Assembly (NCBI RefSeq): GCF_036884655.1
Contig: NC_088359.1
Span: 16,490,001 to 16,554,000, forward strand
DNA: 64,000 nucleotides
Source: Musa acuminata AAA Group
Lineage: Eukaryota; Streptophyta; Magnoliopsida; Zingiberales; Musaceae
Direction of reading: 5' to 3'
Each line of letters starts with the position of its first letter. The stretch's first letter is position 1. The notes below the pieces were generated by a model, which saw nothing but the letters and a program-made list of their open reading frames with translations, ran no database searches and was not told the DNA's origin. Positions 36,067 to 47,506 of the stretch are shown one piece after another. Made by a program: the position numbers and the translations under genes.

Positions 36067-37108
36067 CTATCTCAAGTCCCGGGAGGCGGCTATGTGCCGT
36101 AGAGGGCCCCCCGAGAGATAGAATGAGGTCATCTCTGGCGGGCTGATAGCCGGTGGCACTAGCACGACAGCAACAAAGGCCTACGCACGCAGCGTGGTGG
36201 AGAAGCATCCCCGGCCTGAGCACGAGCCCACAATTACCTTTGGAGCAGGAGAGGTCGAGCGCTCCCACTATGACGACGCTATGGTGATCTCCGTCCAAAT
36301 CACCAACACCCGAGTCAAGAGGGTGATGGTTGATACGGGGAGTTCTGCCGACGTCCTCTACTTTAATGCCTTCGGGAGGCTCAGTTTGACCCAGGAAAAC
36401 CTTACCCCTATGACGATAGCTCTTACAGGATTCATCGAAGATTCCATCTCCCCGCTCGGAACCACGGTGCTCCCCATCACCCTTGGGGAGGAATTGAGGA
36501 TGAAAACATTAATGACCGCCTTCATGGTGGTCGACCTACCATCAGCCTATAATGTCATCCTCGGTCGCTCGACCCTCAACAGGATCCAAGCGGTGGTCTC
36601 CACCTATCACAGAACCATCAAGTTCCCAACCTCGACAGGGATTGGGGGGGCTTGGAGCGACCCAAGGGAGTCGAGGCGATGCTACCTCACCACAGTCGCT
36701 CTCCCGCCAAAGCCTCGCCCAACGACGGTTCCCGACCCCCGTGAGGCATCTGTATCACAAATGACGCTGGAGCCCCCGAAATCGCTTATCGAAGTGCCCT
36801 TGAAGCGGGGCAGACCCGTCCAAACCATTAGAATCGGGACTGCGCTCCCCGAAGCAGACCGGCTTCACCTTGTCGATTACCTAAGGGAGAACGCCGACCA
36901 ATTTGCCTGGTCCCCCGAGGAGATGCTTGGGATTGACTTGGAGGTGGCGCAACACCGCCTCAACGTCGACCCTGGGGAAAGACCGATAAGGCAAAAGCTT
37001 CGAAGGTTCACCCCCGACCAGCAGAGGGTGATCCGAGACGAGGCCGATCGCTTCATAAAGGCTGGGTTCATCGCCGAGGTTAAGTACCCCGGTGGTTATC
37101 TAATATAG
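36067..37108 (+). pseudogene. Tat-type Gypsy gag end, protease and RT N terminus
   Basis: The gag-pol linker region carries several stops to about 36190. The frame is then open to 37108. It contains the aspartic protease motif VMVDTGSSADVLYF (active-site DTG) and the ILGRSTLNRIQAVVSTYHRT block, followed by the RT lead-in (HRLNVDPGERPIRQKLRRF, AGFIAEVKYP). A frameshift and stop (TAG after GGYLI) end this open segment. The protease would process the element's polyprotein. Confidence 0.85.
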
Positions 37109-38205
37109 TCCTCATCAGAAAGCCTAATGGAAGTTGAAGAATGTGTATTGATTATACTGATCTCAATCGAGCATACCCCAAGGACTGCTATTCGCTTTGT
37201 AGGATAGACCAGTTGGTCGATGCCACCGTCGGTCATGAACGCCTTACGTTCTTGGACGCGTTCTCCGGCTACAACCAAATCTGGATGGCGACCCAAGACC
37301 GAGAAGATACTACCTTCGTCACCAATCAGGGGGCGTACTGTTACAAAGTAATGCCTTTTGGCCTGAAGAACACCGACGCGACCTACCAAAGGATGGTCGA
37401 CAAGCTTTTCAAACAACAGCTCGGGAGAAACATGGAGGTGTACATAGATGACATGATTGTAAAAAGCAAGGTCGCAGGGACACATTTGGCCGACCTGGCG
37501 GAAACATTCCAAACCCTTAGACAGTTCAACCTGCATCTGAACCCAGCAAAGTGCGTCTTCGGGGTCAGCTCAGGGAAGTTCCTCGGCTTCATCATTCACC
37601 AATGGGGAATTGATACCAACCCAGAGAAAGTTCGCGCCATTACTGAGATGCACTCCCCCCGCTCGGCCAAAGAAGTACAGCGACTTGCCAGGAGGCTGGC
37701 AGCGCTCAGCAGGTTCATGTCGTGTTCGAGCGACAAGAGCCTCCCTTTCTTTTGAGTTCTGTGATGGGCCGACAGCTTCACTTGGACCCCGAAATGCGAG
37801 GAGGCCTTCAAGAAGTTGAAGGAATGCCTCGTCTACTTGCCTCGACTCACCTCGCCTGAGCTAGGCGAGACCCTTGGCTTCTACCTAGTGGCCTCACCAC
37901 AAGCTATCAGTTCAGTGCTAATTCGGGAGGTACCACCGATGCAACAGCCGATGCATTACATCAGCCATGTCCTCGGAGGGCCCGAAATACGATACCCCCC
38001 GATTGAAAGGCTGGCTCTCATCCTTGTCCTGACAGCCCGGAAGTTGTGGCCCTACTTCCAAGCTCATACAATCAAGGTAGTCACTGACCAACTGCTGCGG
38101 TAGACCCTTTCCAACATTGATACATCGGGTCACATTCTGTGGTGGTCGGTCGAGCTCAACGAATTCGACATCTAGTACTCCCTCAGGACAGCCATTAAAG
38201 CTCAG
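37109..38205 (+). pseudogene. Tat-type Gypsy reverse transcriptase
   Basis: The core reads MCIDYTDLNRAYPKDCY, LDAFSGYNQIWM, MPFGLKN and YIDDMIVKSK (catalytic Asp pair, about 37441). The first RNase H-like domain follows in the 37816-38103 segment (FYLVASPQAISSVLIRE; HYISHVLGGPEIRYPPIE). Stops occur at about 37130, 37753, 37762, 38101 and 38174, with a probable frame change near 37110. Not functional. Confidence 0.85.
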
Positions 38206-38862
38206 GTGCTAGCCGATTTCATTTCCGAGCTGGCGCCTGAGTACCGCGCTGTAGGGCGGCAAAGTGGCCAGGGCACGTGGACGTTGCACATAGATGGCTC
38301 TTCCACTTCCGAGGGGGCCGGGGTCGGGTTCGTCCTCAGAGGTCGGTCAGGAGAGGCCTATGAAAGATCTCTCAAATTAAAATTTCGGGCCACCAATAAC
38401 GAAGCTGAGTACGAGGCGCTACTCCACGGTCTGCATCTCGCTCTGGAGTTACATGTGGGCGATCTTGAAGTCTTCAGTGACTCCCAACTGGTGACGGGAC
38501 ACATCAATGGGAGCTGCGAAGCCCGAGACCCCACGATGATATCATACCTAATGGAGGTAAAGTGGCACGCCCGCTGTTTCGATCACTTTTCAGTCACCAT
38601 AATACCTCGGGCACAGAACGAACGGGCCAACGCACTAGCCAAATTAGCCTCCACTCGCACCCTTGAGTCGGTCTCGACCACTGAGTCCATGGCGGTCCCG
38701 ACCATACCAACTCACGAGGTCACCAAAACAAATCTACCTCCGAATTGGATAGAAGAGATCCTCCGCTTCAAGGCGGGTGGGAAAGAGCCCGACGATTCCG
38801 CGGTTACAAGACGACTGAGGCGAGCTCAAGCGGGGTACTGCATCATCGGTGGAAGATTGTAA
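38206..38862 (+). pseudogene. Second (archaeal-type) RNase H domain of the Tat element
   Basis: WTLHIDGSSTSEGAGVGFVL, TNNEAEYEALLHGLHLALEL, VFSDSQLVTGHI and ERANALAKLAS are the Asp/Glu/Asp motifs of the extra RNase H characteristic of the Tat lineage. This 218-codon stretch is open. The segment after it (to 39075) has stops. This domain is the main reason for calling the element Tat rather than another Gypsy lineage. Confidence 0.8.
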
Positions 38863-39980
38863 CGAAGGGCATTCTCTCAACCCCTCCTGCGTTGCCTTGC
38901 GCTGTGGAGGTTGAAGCCGTCCTCGCTGAGCTCCATGAGGGAATATGTGGAGAGCATGTCGGGTGGTAGACCTTGGCCTTCAAGACCCTTCGGTAGGGGT
39001 ACTACTGGCCGACCATGCACTAGGATACCATGACGTACACACAACAGTGCCCGTAGTGCCAACGGCGCGCCCGATTGCCACACCAGCCGGTAGTCCCCCT
39101 AACCCCCATTGATGTGGCTTGGCCCTTTGCCCAATGGGGGCTCGATCTCCTCAGGCCTTTCCCTCCGGCGTCGGGTCAGCGACATTCCCTCATAGTCGGG
39201 GTCAAATACTTCACGAAGTGGGTCAAGGCCGAACCCTTGACCTCCATCACCAAGAGGCACGTTCAGAACTTCACATGGAGGAACATCATCATCCGGTTCA
39301 GGATCCTGAGGGGTATCATCACCGACAATGGGACCTAGTTCAACAACAGTATATTCAAGACATACTGCCAGTCCTACGGGATTCAGTTGAAGTTCAGCTC
39401 GGTTGCACACCCCTAGACCAACGGTCAGACCGAGGTGATGAACTGAGCAATAATTGAAGGCCTCAAGAAGAGAATCTCAAGCACGCGTGGGGCCTGGGTG
39501 GACGAGCTCTCCAGCGTCCTATGGGCAATGCGAACAACCCCCAAAGCTGCCTCGGGAGAGTCCCCATTCAGCCTAGCCTACGGGACTGAAGCAGTTCTTC
39601 CGCCCGAGATGGTATTCCCGACCTTGCGCACCTCCCACTATGAGCGAAGGCACTCGGAGGAGGGGCTACGGGCCAACTTGGACCTCCTCGAGGAGAGAAG
39701 AGCCATGGCACACCTGTGCACCTTGGCATACAAGAAAGTGACCACTCGGATATACAACCGGAGGGTCCGTCCGCGGCCAATTCAAGTCAGGGACCTCGTC
39801 CTCCGAAAAGCAGAAGTGAGCAATTCGGCCCAAACAAGGGGACAACTTGCACCCAACTGGGAAGGCCCCTACCGAGTCTACAACATGGTGTGGGAAGGTA
39901 CCTACCGGCTCGAAACAATGGAGGGAAGACCCCTCCCGAGGACGTGGAATGTCGTGAACTTGAAGAAATTCTACCCTTGA
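38863..39980 (+). pseudogene. Tat-type Gypsy integrase
   Basis: The zinc-binding region is degraded (38900-39070). The core shows FAQWGLDLLRPFP, VGVKYFTKWVKAEPL and GIITDNGT, with TAG at 39336 where Gln is expected. The C-terminal part is open at 39498-39980 (LSSVLWAMRTTPKAASGESPF, NWEGPYRVYNMVWEGTYRL, NVVNLKKFYP). Several CAG-to-TAG type stops. Confidence 0.85.
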
Positions 39981-40187
39981 GGGGTGAAGAGTTGATTGGG
40001 ACACAATAAAGGTATGGAGAGCCCGCGTATACGCGGTCAAAGTAGATGAATAAGCCAGGGTTTCCAAAAAGAAATTGCTTCTTGATGGCAAAGTATGTAC
40101 ATATAGCTATTGGGTGACCCGACCCCGGGCCCGACCAGACAAAAGGAAAAAGAAGGAAAGACAAACCAAAACAAGGGGAGGTAGCCC

Positions 40188-42286
40188 CTAGCCCGAAGGA
40201 GGAGTCGGCAACCCATCGTCAAAAGGCACATTAGCCGACATGTCGATGTTTTGGTTCGTAGGGTCATCGGAAAATGGGTCCGGTTCTAGGTCCAGGTCTG
40301 GGAACTTCACCCGAAAACTAGCACAAGCCACCCGAAACCCATACTCGTATGTGACCCGGCCTGACCTCACCAGGCCGCGCTCGAACCCCGCGGACGCTTT
40401 GTACCCGACGACTGCTTCCTCCACCCTCCCGAGAAACCTCATATGCTCCTCCTCGAGCGCCTCTTCGGTAGCCTAGGCCACCGCCTCGGCGGCCTCAACG
40501 CCTTGGGAGTGGGACAACAGCTCGTCATCCAACGAACGGATGTGTGACCGGCTCTCTTCAAGCTCGGCCTTTAAACAAGCCACCTCCCCCTCCAACACCG
40601 TGGCGTGCCCTTCGGCCGCGGCAACTACCTCCGCACCCCCCTTGGCCCTCAACTTCAGGTTCACCTTCTGGAGGGCGTTGTTGAGGTCCATCTGATGCCC
40701 AATCACCTGCCCGACGTCAAGGACCCAGTCGATCAACGCCATCCCATAATGCAGGCCCTGCATGAAAGTCATTGTCAACATCCACGAAGCAAAGAGGCAA
40801 AGAAAAGGAAAGACCATCACTTACCTGGACGAGCGACTTGGCCGCCCCCTCCACTAGCACCTTCGAGTCAGAGCTTTACAACTCCTTGGCCAACGAGGGG
40901 TGTAGTGCCCCTCAGACGAACTCCTGGGCGGTCTCTCCGTCAGCCTAGGGTCGGCTGTCGGCCTTCAAAGACGACCACCGGGCAGTGTAAGGGGCTCCTG
41001 GCTCCCTGAACGGAAGGTCGGCCATCGGTTGGGCTTCAAACTGCCCGCCCTCGGGCCACGAGAAGACGTGACACATTTCCCGCACTGGTAGGGGGAATGT
41101 CGGCCCCCTCCTTGAAGGGTCGTTACTAGATGATCCGGCCAACCCCTTCCCCTTCTCACTCCCCGTGCCCTCTCCTTGGACAGAGGTCCCAGATGATGCT
41201 AGGGGGGCGCTCGAGCGTGTGGCTCAATTGGCTGGCGTCTTCCGGACCGCTAGCTTTGTCCTCTTGGGAGGGCACTCCGTTGCCAGTGATTTCGGCGCCC
41301 TCTTCGAGGTCCCCTCCAACGGGACAATCTTGCCTCCGAAGCCTTCCCCGTCTCGAGGCGGGGCTCGACGGCCCTAGTATTGGCCGTCCTCATCATTGAT
41401 CATAAGTCCACCATTTCTGCAAACACAGATAGCGGTCAGACGACATGGAATGAACAAATGAGCCGTTATATGCGAATAGCCATACCCCCAGTGGCGGGGC
41501 TCAGCTCAGCTCCAACCATCGACTCCTCAGTCATCTCTTTTATTACCCGAGAAGAGGACATGATGCTCCTCAGATGGACCACCAGCGTTGTGTCACCAGC
41601 AAGGAGCGAAGGGAGGATGTTATCAATGGACCGAATGGCTCACCCGGTGCTGAAACCCCACTCTTGATCATAGCTGATGAAGAAGAAGTGTCTCTTCCAA
41701 CCTTTGTTGTTGGAGGGCGCGTCGCTAATCTTGAAACTACTATGAGCGGTTAGGTAATATCCGCCTGGCCCCTTCCCCAGGCAGAAGCAAGTCAGGAATA
41801 AAGGGTGGGATGGTTCAATCCCAACCCCCCGACACTCCCAGATAAGTGCCACCAAGTACTGCCAAGAGTTGGGCAATACCTGGGATGGGGAAATCCCCCA
41901 GAAGTAAAGGCAATCCCTAATGACAGGGTGCACAGGAAACCGCAGGCCATCTTCGAGTGCCCCCACCGTCAGAACGAATCCATTGGGGAACCGGTCATAT
42001 GGCCACTGCCCCGGACAAGGGGCGTGCAAGCGGTAATGCTCCGGATGCGATAGCGGTCCCAGAGCAATCTCAAGAGGTCCTCGGTGAGCACCGAGTCCAC
42101 ATCATTCAGGGACTTCAAGGCCTCCAGCTTGGTAGTGCCCTCAGAGATCCCTGGTGAAGAACTACTCGAGGATACGCTCACCACCTCATCGCGAGAACTC
42201 GTCGAAGGAGAAGGACAAGGTGTGGCAGAAGGAGTGGGAAGGGGGGACGAGAAGGAAGATGAAGACGAAGACGAAGACGAAGACAT
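40188..42286 (-). pseudogene. Antisense extra gene of the Tat element (Transposase_28-like), broken
   Basis: On the strand opposite to gag-pol. It starts at 42286 with a Ser-rich N terminus. A frame change near 42000-42030 leads into 42029-41640, whose sequence (FPVHPVIRDCLYFWGISPSQ, APSNNKGWKRHFFFISYDQE) matches the plant domain named putative gypsy type transposon (Pfam Transposase_28, from memory). Further minus-strand pieces are a Glu/Ala-rich coiled coil (40820-40473, VLEGEVACLKAELEESRSHI) and an acidic tail (40442-40188). Placement between integrase and 3' LTR in antisense is known for some Tat/Retand elements. Function unknown. Stops and frame changes make this copy dead. Confidence 0.65.
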
Positions 42287-42628
42287 CCCGACCTCAAAGT
42301 CGCGAGAAAGGAGCCTGGTCGTCGGAGGCTAGAGTTGAACCAAAGAGCACAGCAAGGTTGCAAGGAAGGAGTTGAAGCACGAAGTAGAGGATTGATTGCA
42401 TGAGTGATGATAACCGCCCTGGATGGAGACTATATGATGGGTGCGACCCATGGCAAGGCGACGGATAGGGCTTCCCAAGGAGAGCAATAGTTGTGACATT
42501 TAAGACCCGTTACAACCCCTTGGATCTACTAGATTCGCCCACCTCGGAACCCCACCATCGCCATCCCATCACCTCGCTGTGCGCCGTTCAAAAAGGAGTT
42601 TCCTGCCAAGCCCCACGGCGTTTCACCC
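42287..42628 (+). other. Remainder of Tat 3' region up to the Copia insertion
   Basis: No frames of note. It would include the promoter side of the antisense gene. The Tat 3' LTR is not reached before the Copia LTR begins at 42629. Confidence 0.5.
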
Positions 42629-43137
42629 TGTTGAATCTCGGATTTTGATGATAAAATCCATTGATGGGTTAATTGATCTAATCCATATTATTGAGTTAAG
42701 TATGCAGGATTAACTACGATAACCAGAAAACACAAAGCAAGAATACCGGAGTCAAGTTCGATGGACGTTTAAGAGTCCGAAGAATCGTCGGAGATGCTGC
42801 CGGAACCAACCGAGAAGAAATCGGGAACCTATCGGAATTTTCGGAAGTTTCCCGAAGAGATCGTCGGAGGTTCGTGGAGATCACCGAGAAGGCTCGGCTA
42901 CTCATTAAAGTCATAACAAGTTCGGGAGCTTGCTGGGAGTCCGTCGGAAGAAGTTCGTCGGAAAGCTCGCCGGAACAAGACTCGACGTTCGCGATTGAAA
43001 ACTTGCTTAGGAGTGTTTTGTTATGTAGTTCACTTGTAATTAGGATTAGGATTAAGAGATAATCCTATATCCTGGTTAGGGGCCAACTGGGCCCAAAATT
43101 AGAATTGGTTTGGGCTAAATTTGAAGCCCAAACAGAC

Positions 43138-43276
43138 TGGGCGGTTGCACCGCCCAGCACCCGAGAGCTGGGCGGTGGCACCGCCCAGCACTGTTAATGT
43201 CTGACAGTGATAGGCGGTGGCACCGCCACTGACAGGCGATGGCACCGCCACTGACAGGCGGTGGCACCGCCAACAT
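43138..43276 (+). repeat. GC-rich palindromic array in U3 of element D
   Basis: Five to six variants of GGCGGTGGCACCGCC, several perfect (for example near 43213 and 43257). Confidence 0.85.
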
Positions 43277-43332
43277 CGGGAACCCAAAGAGAATTCAAAT
43301 TTTGGAGCCCAAATTTGAATCCTCTTGAGGCC

Positions 43333-43340
43333 TATAAATA
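43333..43340 (+). promoter_or_regulatory. TATA box of element D LTR
   Basis: TATAAATA in GAGGCCTATAAATACCCC. Confidence 0.75.
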
Positions 43341-43867
43341 CCCCTCAAATCTTAGCTGAGATTACAACTTTTTGAGCTGCAATTGTTTGAGAGAAAGGTC
43401 TTAGAAAAGTCTTTGCTAGTCTTGTTTTCAATTTGCTAGTGTTCACCTCCTTCTTTCTTGCTGAAAATCTGTAAGAGAGTGAACCGCATGTAAAAACTTG
43501 TAAGAGGGGTATTTACCCTTCCCCTTCAAGAGATTTGCTAGTGGAAGGTGGGAGCCTCATCGAAGAGGGGCCTCGCAAGTGGATGTAGGTCATTTGACCG
43601 AACCACTATAAAATCGGCGTGATCTCTGGTTTGTATTTACTTATTGTCATTTACATTACTGCAAACCATTTACACTTTAATGCTCTACTTCTTTGTCTCC
43701 GTCTTTCTTATCTCTTCAAGTTAAAACACAATCGAAACGGTTTCAAATGAAAACATTACTTTTATCGTACGAAGTTTCCGAAAGTGTTTAAATCGTCAAA
43801 AGTTTATCACACTTTACCGCTGCACTAATTCACCCCCCCCTCTTAGTGCCGCTCCGATCCTAACAAT

Positions 43868-43879
43868 TGGTATCAGAGC
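43868..43879 (+). promoter_or_regulatory. Primer-binding site of element D
   Basis: TGGTATCAGAGC, two bases after the LTR. Confidence 0.95.
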
Positions 43880-43917
43880 TAGGCTCACTCTTATATTTGG
43901 TTTGATACCCAAGAGAG

Positions 43918-46502
43918 ATGGCTTACTCCGGCATACATGAGGGTCATTCTATCACACGTCCACCCTTGTTTAATAGGTCGGATTATACTTATTGGAAGAC
44001 TCGTATGAGGATCTTCCTCATTTCCATGGATTTCGAGCTTTGGACTATTGTTGAAAATGGATTTCAAAAATCTTCTCTTCCGATGAGCGAATGGAATGAA
44101 TCGGAGAAGAAGGTTTTTGCCTTAAATGCAAAGGCTATGAATGCCTTGTTTTATGCACTAGACAAAAATGAATTTAATCGTGTTTCAATTTGTGATTCGG
44201 CTTTTGATATTTGGAGAACTCTTGAGGTCACTCATGAAGGCACTAGCCGAGTGAAAGAGTCCAAAATCAACATCCTTGTGCACTCTTACGAACTTTTCCG
44301 AATGAAACCAAGTGAATCCATCGGAGACATGTACACCCGGTTTACGGATGTCATCAATGGACTCAAAGCTCTTGGTAAAGATTTTACTAACTTTGAACTA
44401 GTAACTAAAATCTTAAGATCCCTCCCTAAAAGTTGGGATCCAAAAGTTACGACCATTCAAGAGGCCAAAGACCTTAAAACATTCCCTCTTGAAGAACTCA
44501 TTGGGTCTCTAATGACCTACGAAATGACATGTCAAGCTCATGACGAGCTCGAGAACCCCCTTCCAAAGAATAGGAAGGATATGGCACTCAAATCACAAGA
44601 AGACCACTTGAAAGGAATATCAAGTGATGAGGACAGTGACAATGACATTGCATTTTTGACGCAAAAATTTAAAAAATATTTAAGAAAGAATAAATTTAAA
44701 AATAATATAAAAAATAAATTCGAACAAAAGAAGGACAAAGTGATTTGCTATGAATGCAAAAAACTGGGACACTACAAGAACGATTGTCCTCAAGCCAAAA
44801 AGAGAACATCAAAGAAGAAGGCGCTCAAGGCAACGTGAGATGATTCAAGCGTGTCCGAAGAAGAAGAGTCCAACACCGAGCAAGTTGCTCATTACGCCCT
44901 AATGGCCATCGGAGAAGAGAAACATACACCATCACAAGCTAGGAGCAAGATATGGTATCTAGATAGTGGATGCTCAAGACATATGACTAGAGATCCATCT
45001 CATTTCTCTATGCTCACTAGCAAAGAAGAAGGGTACGTCACCTTCGGAGACAACAACCAAGGCAAAATCATTGGCAAGGGAACCATAGGTAACAAATTAA
45101 AATTTTCTATTGATGATGTCTTACTAGTTGATGGATTGAAACATAATCTCTTGAGTGTTAGTCAATTATGCGATAAAGGTTATATCGTTAGATTTGAATC
45201 AAATGTGTGTATTATTGAAAAACCAAACCATAACATAACTATGATTGCATTAAAACAAAATAATGTCTACACCATCAACCTTGATGAACTAAGTAATGAA
45301 ATGTGCTTCTCCGCTTTAAATGATGATGCTTGGCTTTGGCATAGGAGACTAGGCCATGCAAGCATGAAACTAATATCTAAGATCTCATCTAGAGATTTAG
45401 TGCGAGGAATTCCAAACATAAAGTTTATTAAGGACAAAGTATGCGATGCATGTCAACTAGGTAAACAAATAAAAACTAGTTTCAAACCAAAAACTCAAAT
45501 TAGCACCACTAGACCATTACAATTGATTTATTTGGACTTATTTGGACCAATTGACACGACACGTCTAGGGGGAAGCAAATATACATTTGTAATTGTGGAT
45601 GACTATACTAGATACACTTGGACCTATTTCTTAGCTCACAAAAGTGATTGCTTCAAGTGTTTCTCTAAATTTTGTAAACTCACTCAAAACGAAAAAGGTT
45701 TCATGATTTCATCAATTCGGAGTGATCACGGTGACGAATTTCAAAATTGTGACTTTCAAAATTTTTGTGAGGTTAATGGATACAATCACAACTTCTCCAC
45801 TCCGAGGAATCCCCAACAAAATGGAGTAGTTGAAAGAAAAAATAGAAACCTACAAGAAATGGCAAGAACTATGTTAAATGAACATAGTTTACCTAAGTAT
45901 TTTTGGGCCGAAGCCGTAAATACGGCTTGCTACATCATGAATAGAGTCCTAATAAGACCATTCTTATCAAAAACTCCCTATGAATTATGGAATAACAAAA
46001 AAACAAATATTTCCTATTTTAAAGTTTTCGGTTGTAAATGCTTTATTTTGAATGAAAGGGATGCCTTAGGAAAATTTGATGCTAAATCCGATGAAGGCAT
46101 CTTTCTTGGTTACTCTTCCGTTTCTAAGGCTTTTCGGGTTTTTAATAAAAGAACCTTAGTAATAGAAGAGTCTATTCATGTAGTTTTTAATGAAATTTCT
46201 AATTTAAAGAAAAATGATTTTGATGATGATCTTGGTTTTGATAATTTGAATTTAAATGAACTCCCTCCTCAAAATAGCAACTTGGATGCACCTTCTTCCG
46301 AAATTTCCTTACCCAAGGAATGGAAGTATATAGATGCTCATCCAAAGGAGCTAATTATAGAAGATACATCAAAAGGGGTTCAAACTCGTTCCTCTTTCAA
46401 GAATTTTTGTGCTAACGCCACCTTCCTTTCTCAAATCGAACCTAAATGCATTGACGAGACCATAAAAGATGATTTTTGGGTTATCGCAATGCAAGAGGAA
46501 TT
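43918..46502 (+). pseudogene. Copia gag-protease-integrase polyprotein, truncated before RT
   Basis: Gag (MAYSGIHEGHSITRPPLF) with a CCHC knuckle CYECKKLGHYKNDC at about residue 279. TGA at 44836 replaces the Trp codon of the relative at 48779, then the same frame stays open to 46502. Protease: IWYLDSGCSRHMT (active DSG). Integrase: zinc-binding WHRRLGHAS...CDACQLGK, core LDLFGPI...SDHGDEFQ...NGVVERKNR (D,D,E). The sequence stops at DDFWVIAMQEEL, the entry to RT, where minus-strand LTR sequence begins. Between Gag and protease the region corresponding to about 200 residues of the Gag at 48779 (coiled coil and second knuckle) is absent, in phase. SIRE/Maximus-like by Gag and LTR form. Confidence 0.9.
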
Positions 46503-46619
46503 GGGCTTGCAACGATCCTGATTTTTGGCAAGCTCATGGACTTCTCGGGTTTGTTCCTGCAGAACCTTCGACGACTGTTCGAACTTCCGTCGAACAGTCG
46601 AACTCACATCGTGATCATT
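46503..46619 (-). mobile_element. LTR fragment of minus-strand Copia element C (left piece)
   Basis: Matches U3 of LTR 2 (about 18452-18592): GGCAAGCTCATGGACTTCTC, AACCTTCGACGA, GTGATCATT, with a small deletion near 46520. It continues after element B at 61599. Confidence 0.8.
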
Positions 46620-46624
46620 GTCTT
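46620..46624. repeat. Left target-site duplication of element B
   Basis: GTCTT, repeated at 61594-61598. The uninterrupted site in LTR 2 reads ATTGTCTTGACTCC. Confidence 0.9.
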
Positions 46625-47151
46625 TGTTGAATCTCGGATTTTGATGATGAAGTCAATTGTCATTTGTTGTCTAATCTATGTGTTTGAGATAAGTGTGCAG
46701 GATTAACTACGATGAAAGTTAGACAAGCAGCAGGAGTTGCGCCGGAGTCAAGTTCATGATCACGTTGGGAGTTCGAGAGTTCGACGGAAGTTCGGACGGT
46801 CGTCGGAGGTTCTGCGAGAACAGATCCGAGAAGTCCAGAAGCTTGCCAAGCGAAGCTCGTCGGAACTTGCCAAGTGGATCGTCGCTAAGTCCAGGAGTTT
46901 GCCGGAAGTCCGCAGGAGCATCACCGAGGGTTCATCGGATGATCGACGGAAGTTCGCCGGAAACTCGCCGGAAGAAGCGATTGACGCACCGAAGCAAAGC
47001 TGCAGAAATTGTCTTAGATCTAATCGTAGTTAGCACGTTGATTAAGTTGGAAAATGGGAGGTGATCCCATTAGCTTAATCTTGGGGCAATTGGGCCCCTG
47101 AAAGACTGAAATTGGGCCGAATGGAGCTAACCATTCGGACCCTGATTGCAC

Positions 47152-47430
47152 CAGGAGGTGCAACCGCCTAGGCCAGGAGGTGGCACCGCCTGGGCTAAGC
47201 CTCCCAGCGAGACTGGGCGGTGCAACCTCCCCAGCCGGGAGGTGGCACCGCTTGAGCTCAGTCTTCGAGCAAGACTGGGCGGTGCAACCTCCCTGACAGA
47301 GAGGTGGCACCGCCTGAGCTCAGTCTTCGAGCAAGACTGGGCGGTGCAACCTCCCTGATAGAGAGGTGGCACTGCCTGAGCTCGGTCTTCGAGCTCTGCC
47401 AGGCGGTGCAACCTCTCCAGTCAAGAGGTG
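47152..47430 (+). repeat. GC-rich palindromic array in U3 of element B 5' LTR
   Basis: Variants of GAGGTGGCACCGCCTGAGCT and GGCGGTGCAACCTCC, alternating with CAGTCTTCGAGCAAGACTGG spacers. Confidence 0.85.
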
Positions 47431-47498
47431 CAACCGCCTGATCCCGGAATTCCGGGATTTGATCGTTTTGAGCTCCAAATTTGAACTGGGTTGGGGCC

Positions 47499-47506
47499 TA
47501 TAAATA
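47499..47506 (+). promoter_or_regulatory. TATA box of element B 5' LTR
   Basis: TATAAATA in GGGGCCTATAAATACCCC. Confidence 0.8.

Larger units (their letters stand above)
42629..43865 (+). mobile_element. 5' LTR of Copia element D
   Basis: 1237 bp, TGTTGAATCTCGG to CCGATCCTAACA, the shortest complete LTR of the family here. GC palindromes lie at 43138-43276 and TATAAATA at 43333-43340. C8 TCTTAGTGCC is near the 3' end. A diverged GAAGTTCGTCGGAAAGCTCGCC repeat region is at 42770-42980. Confidence 0.9.
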
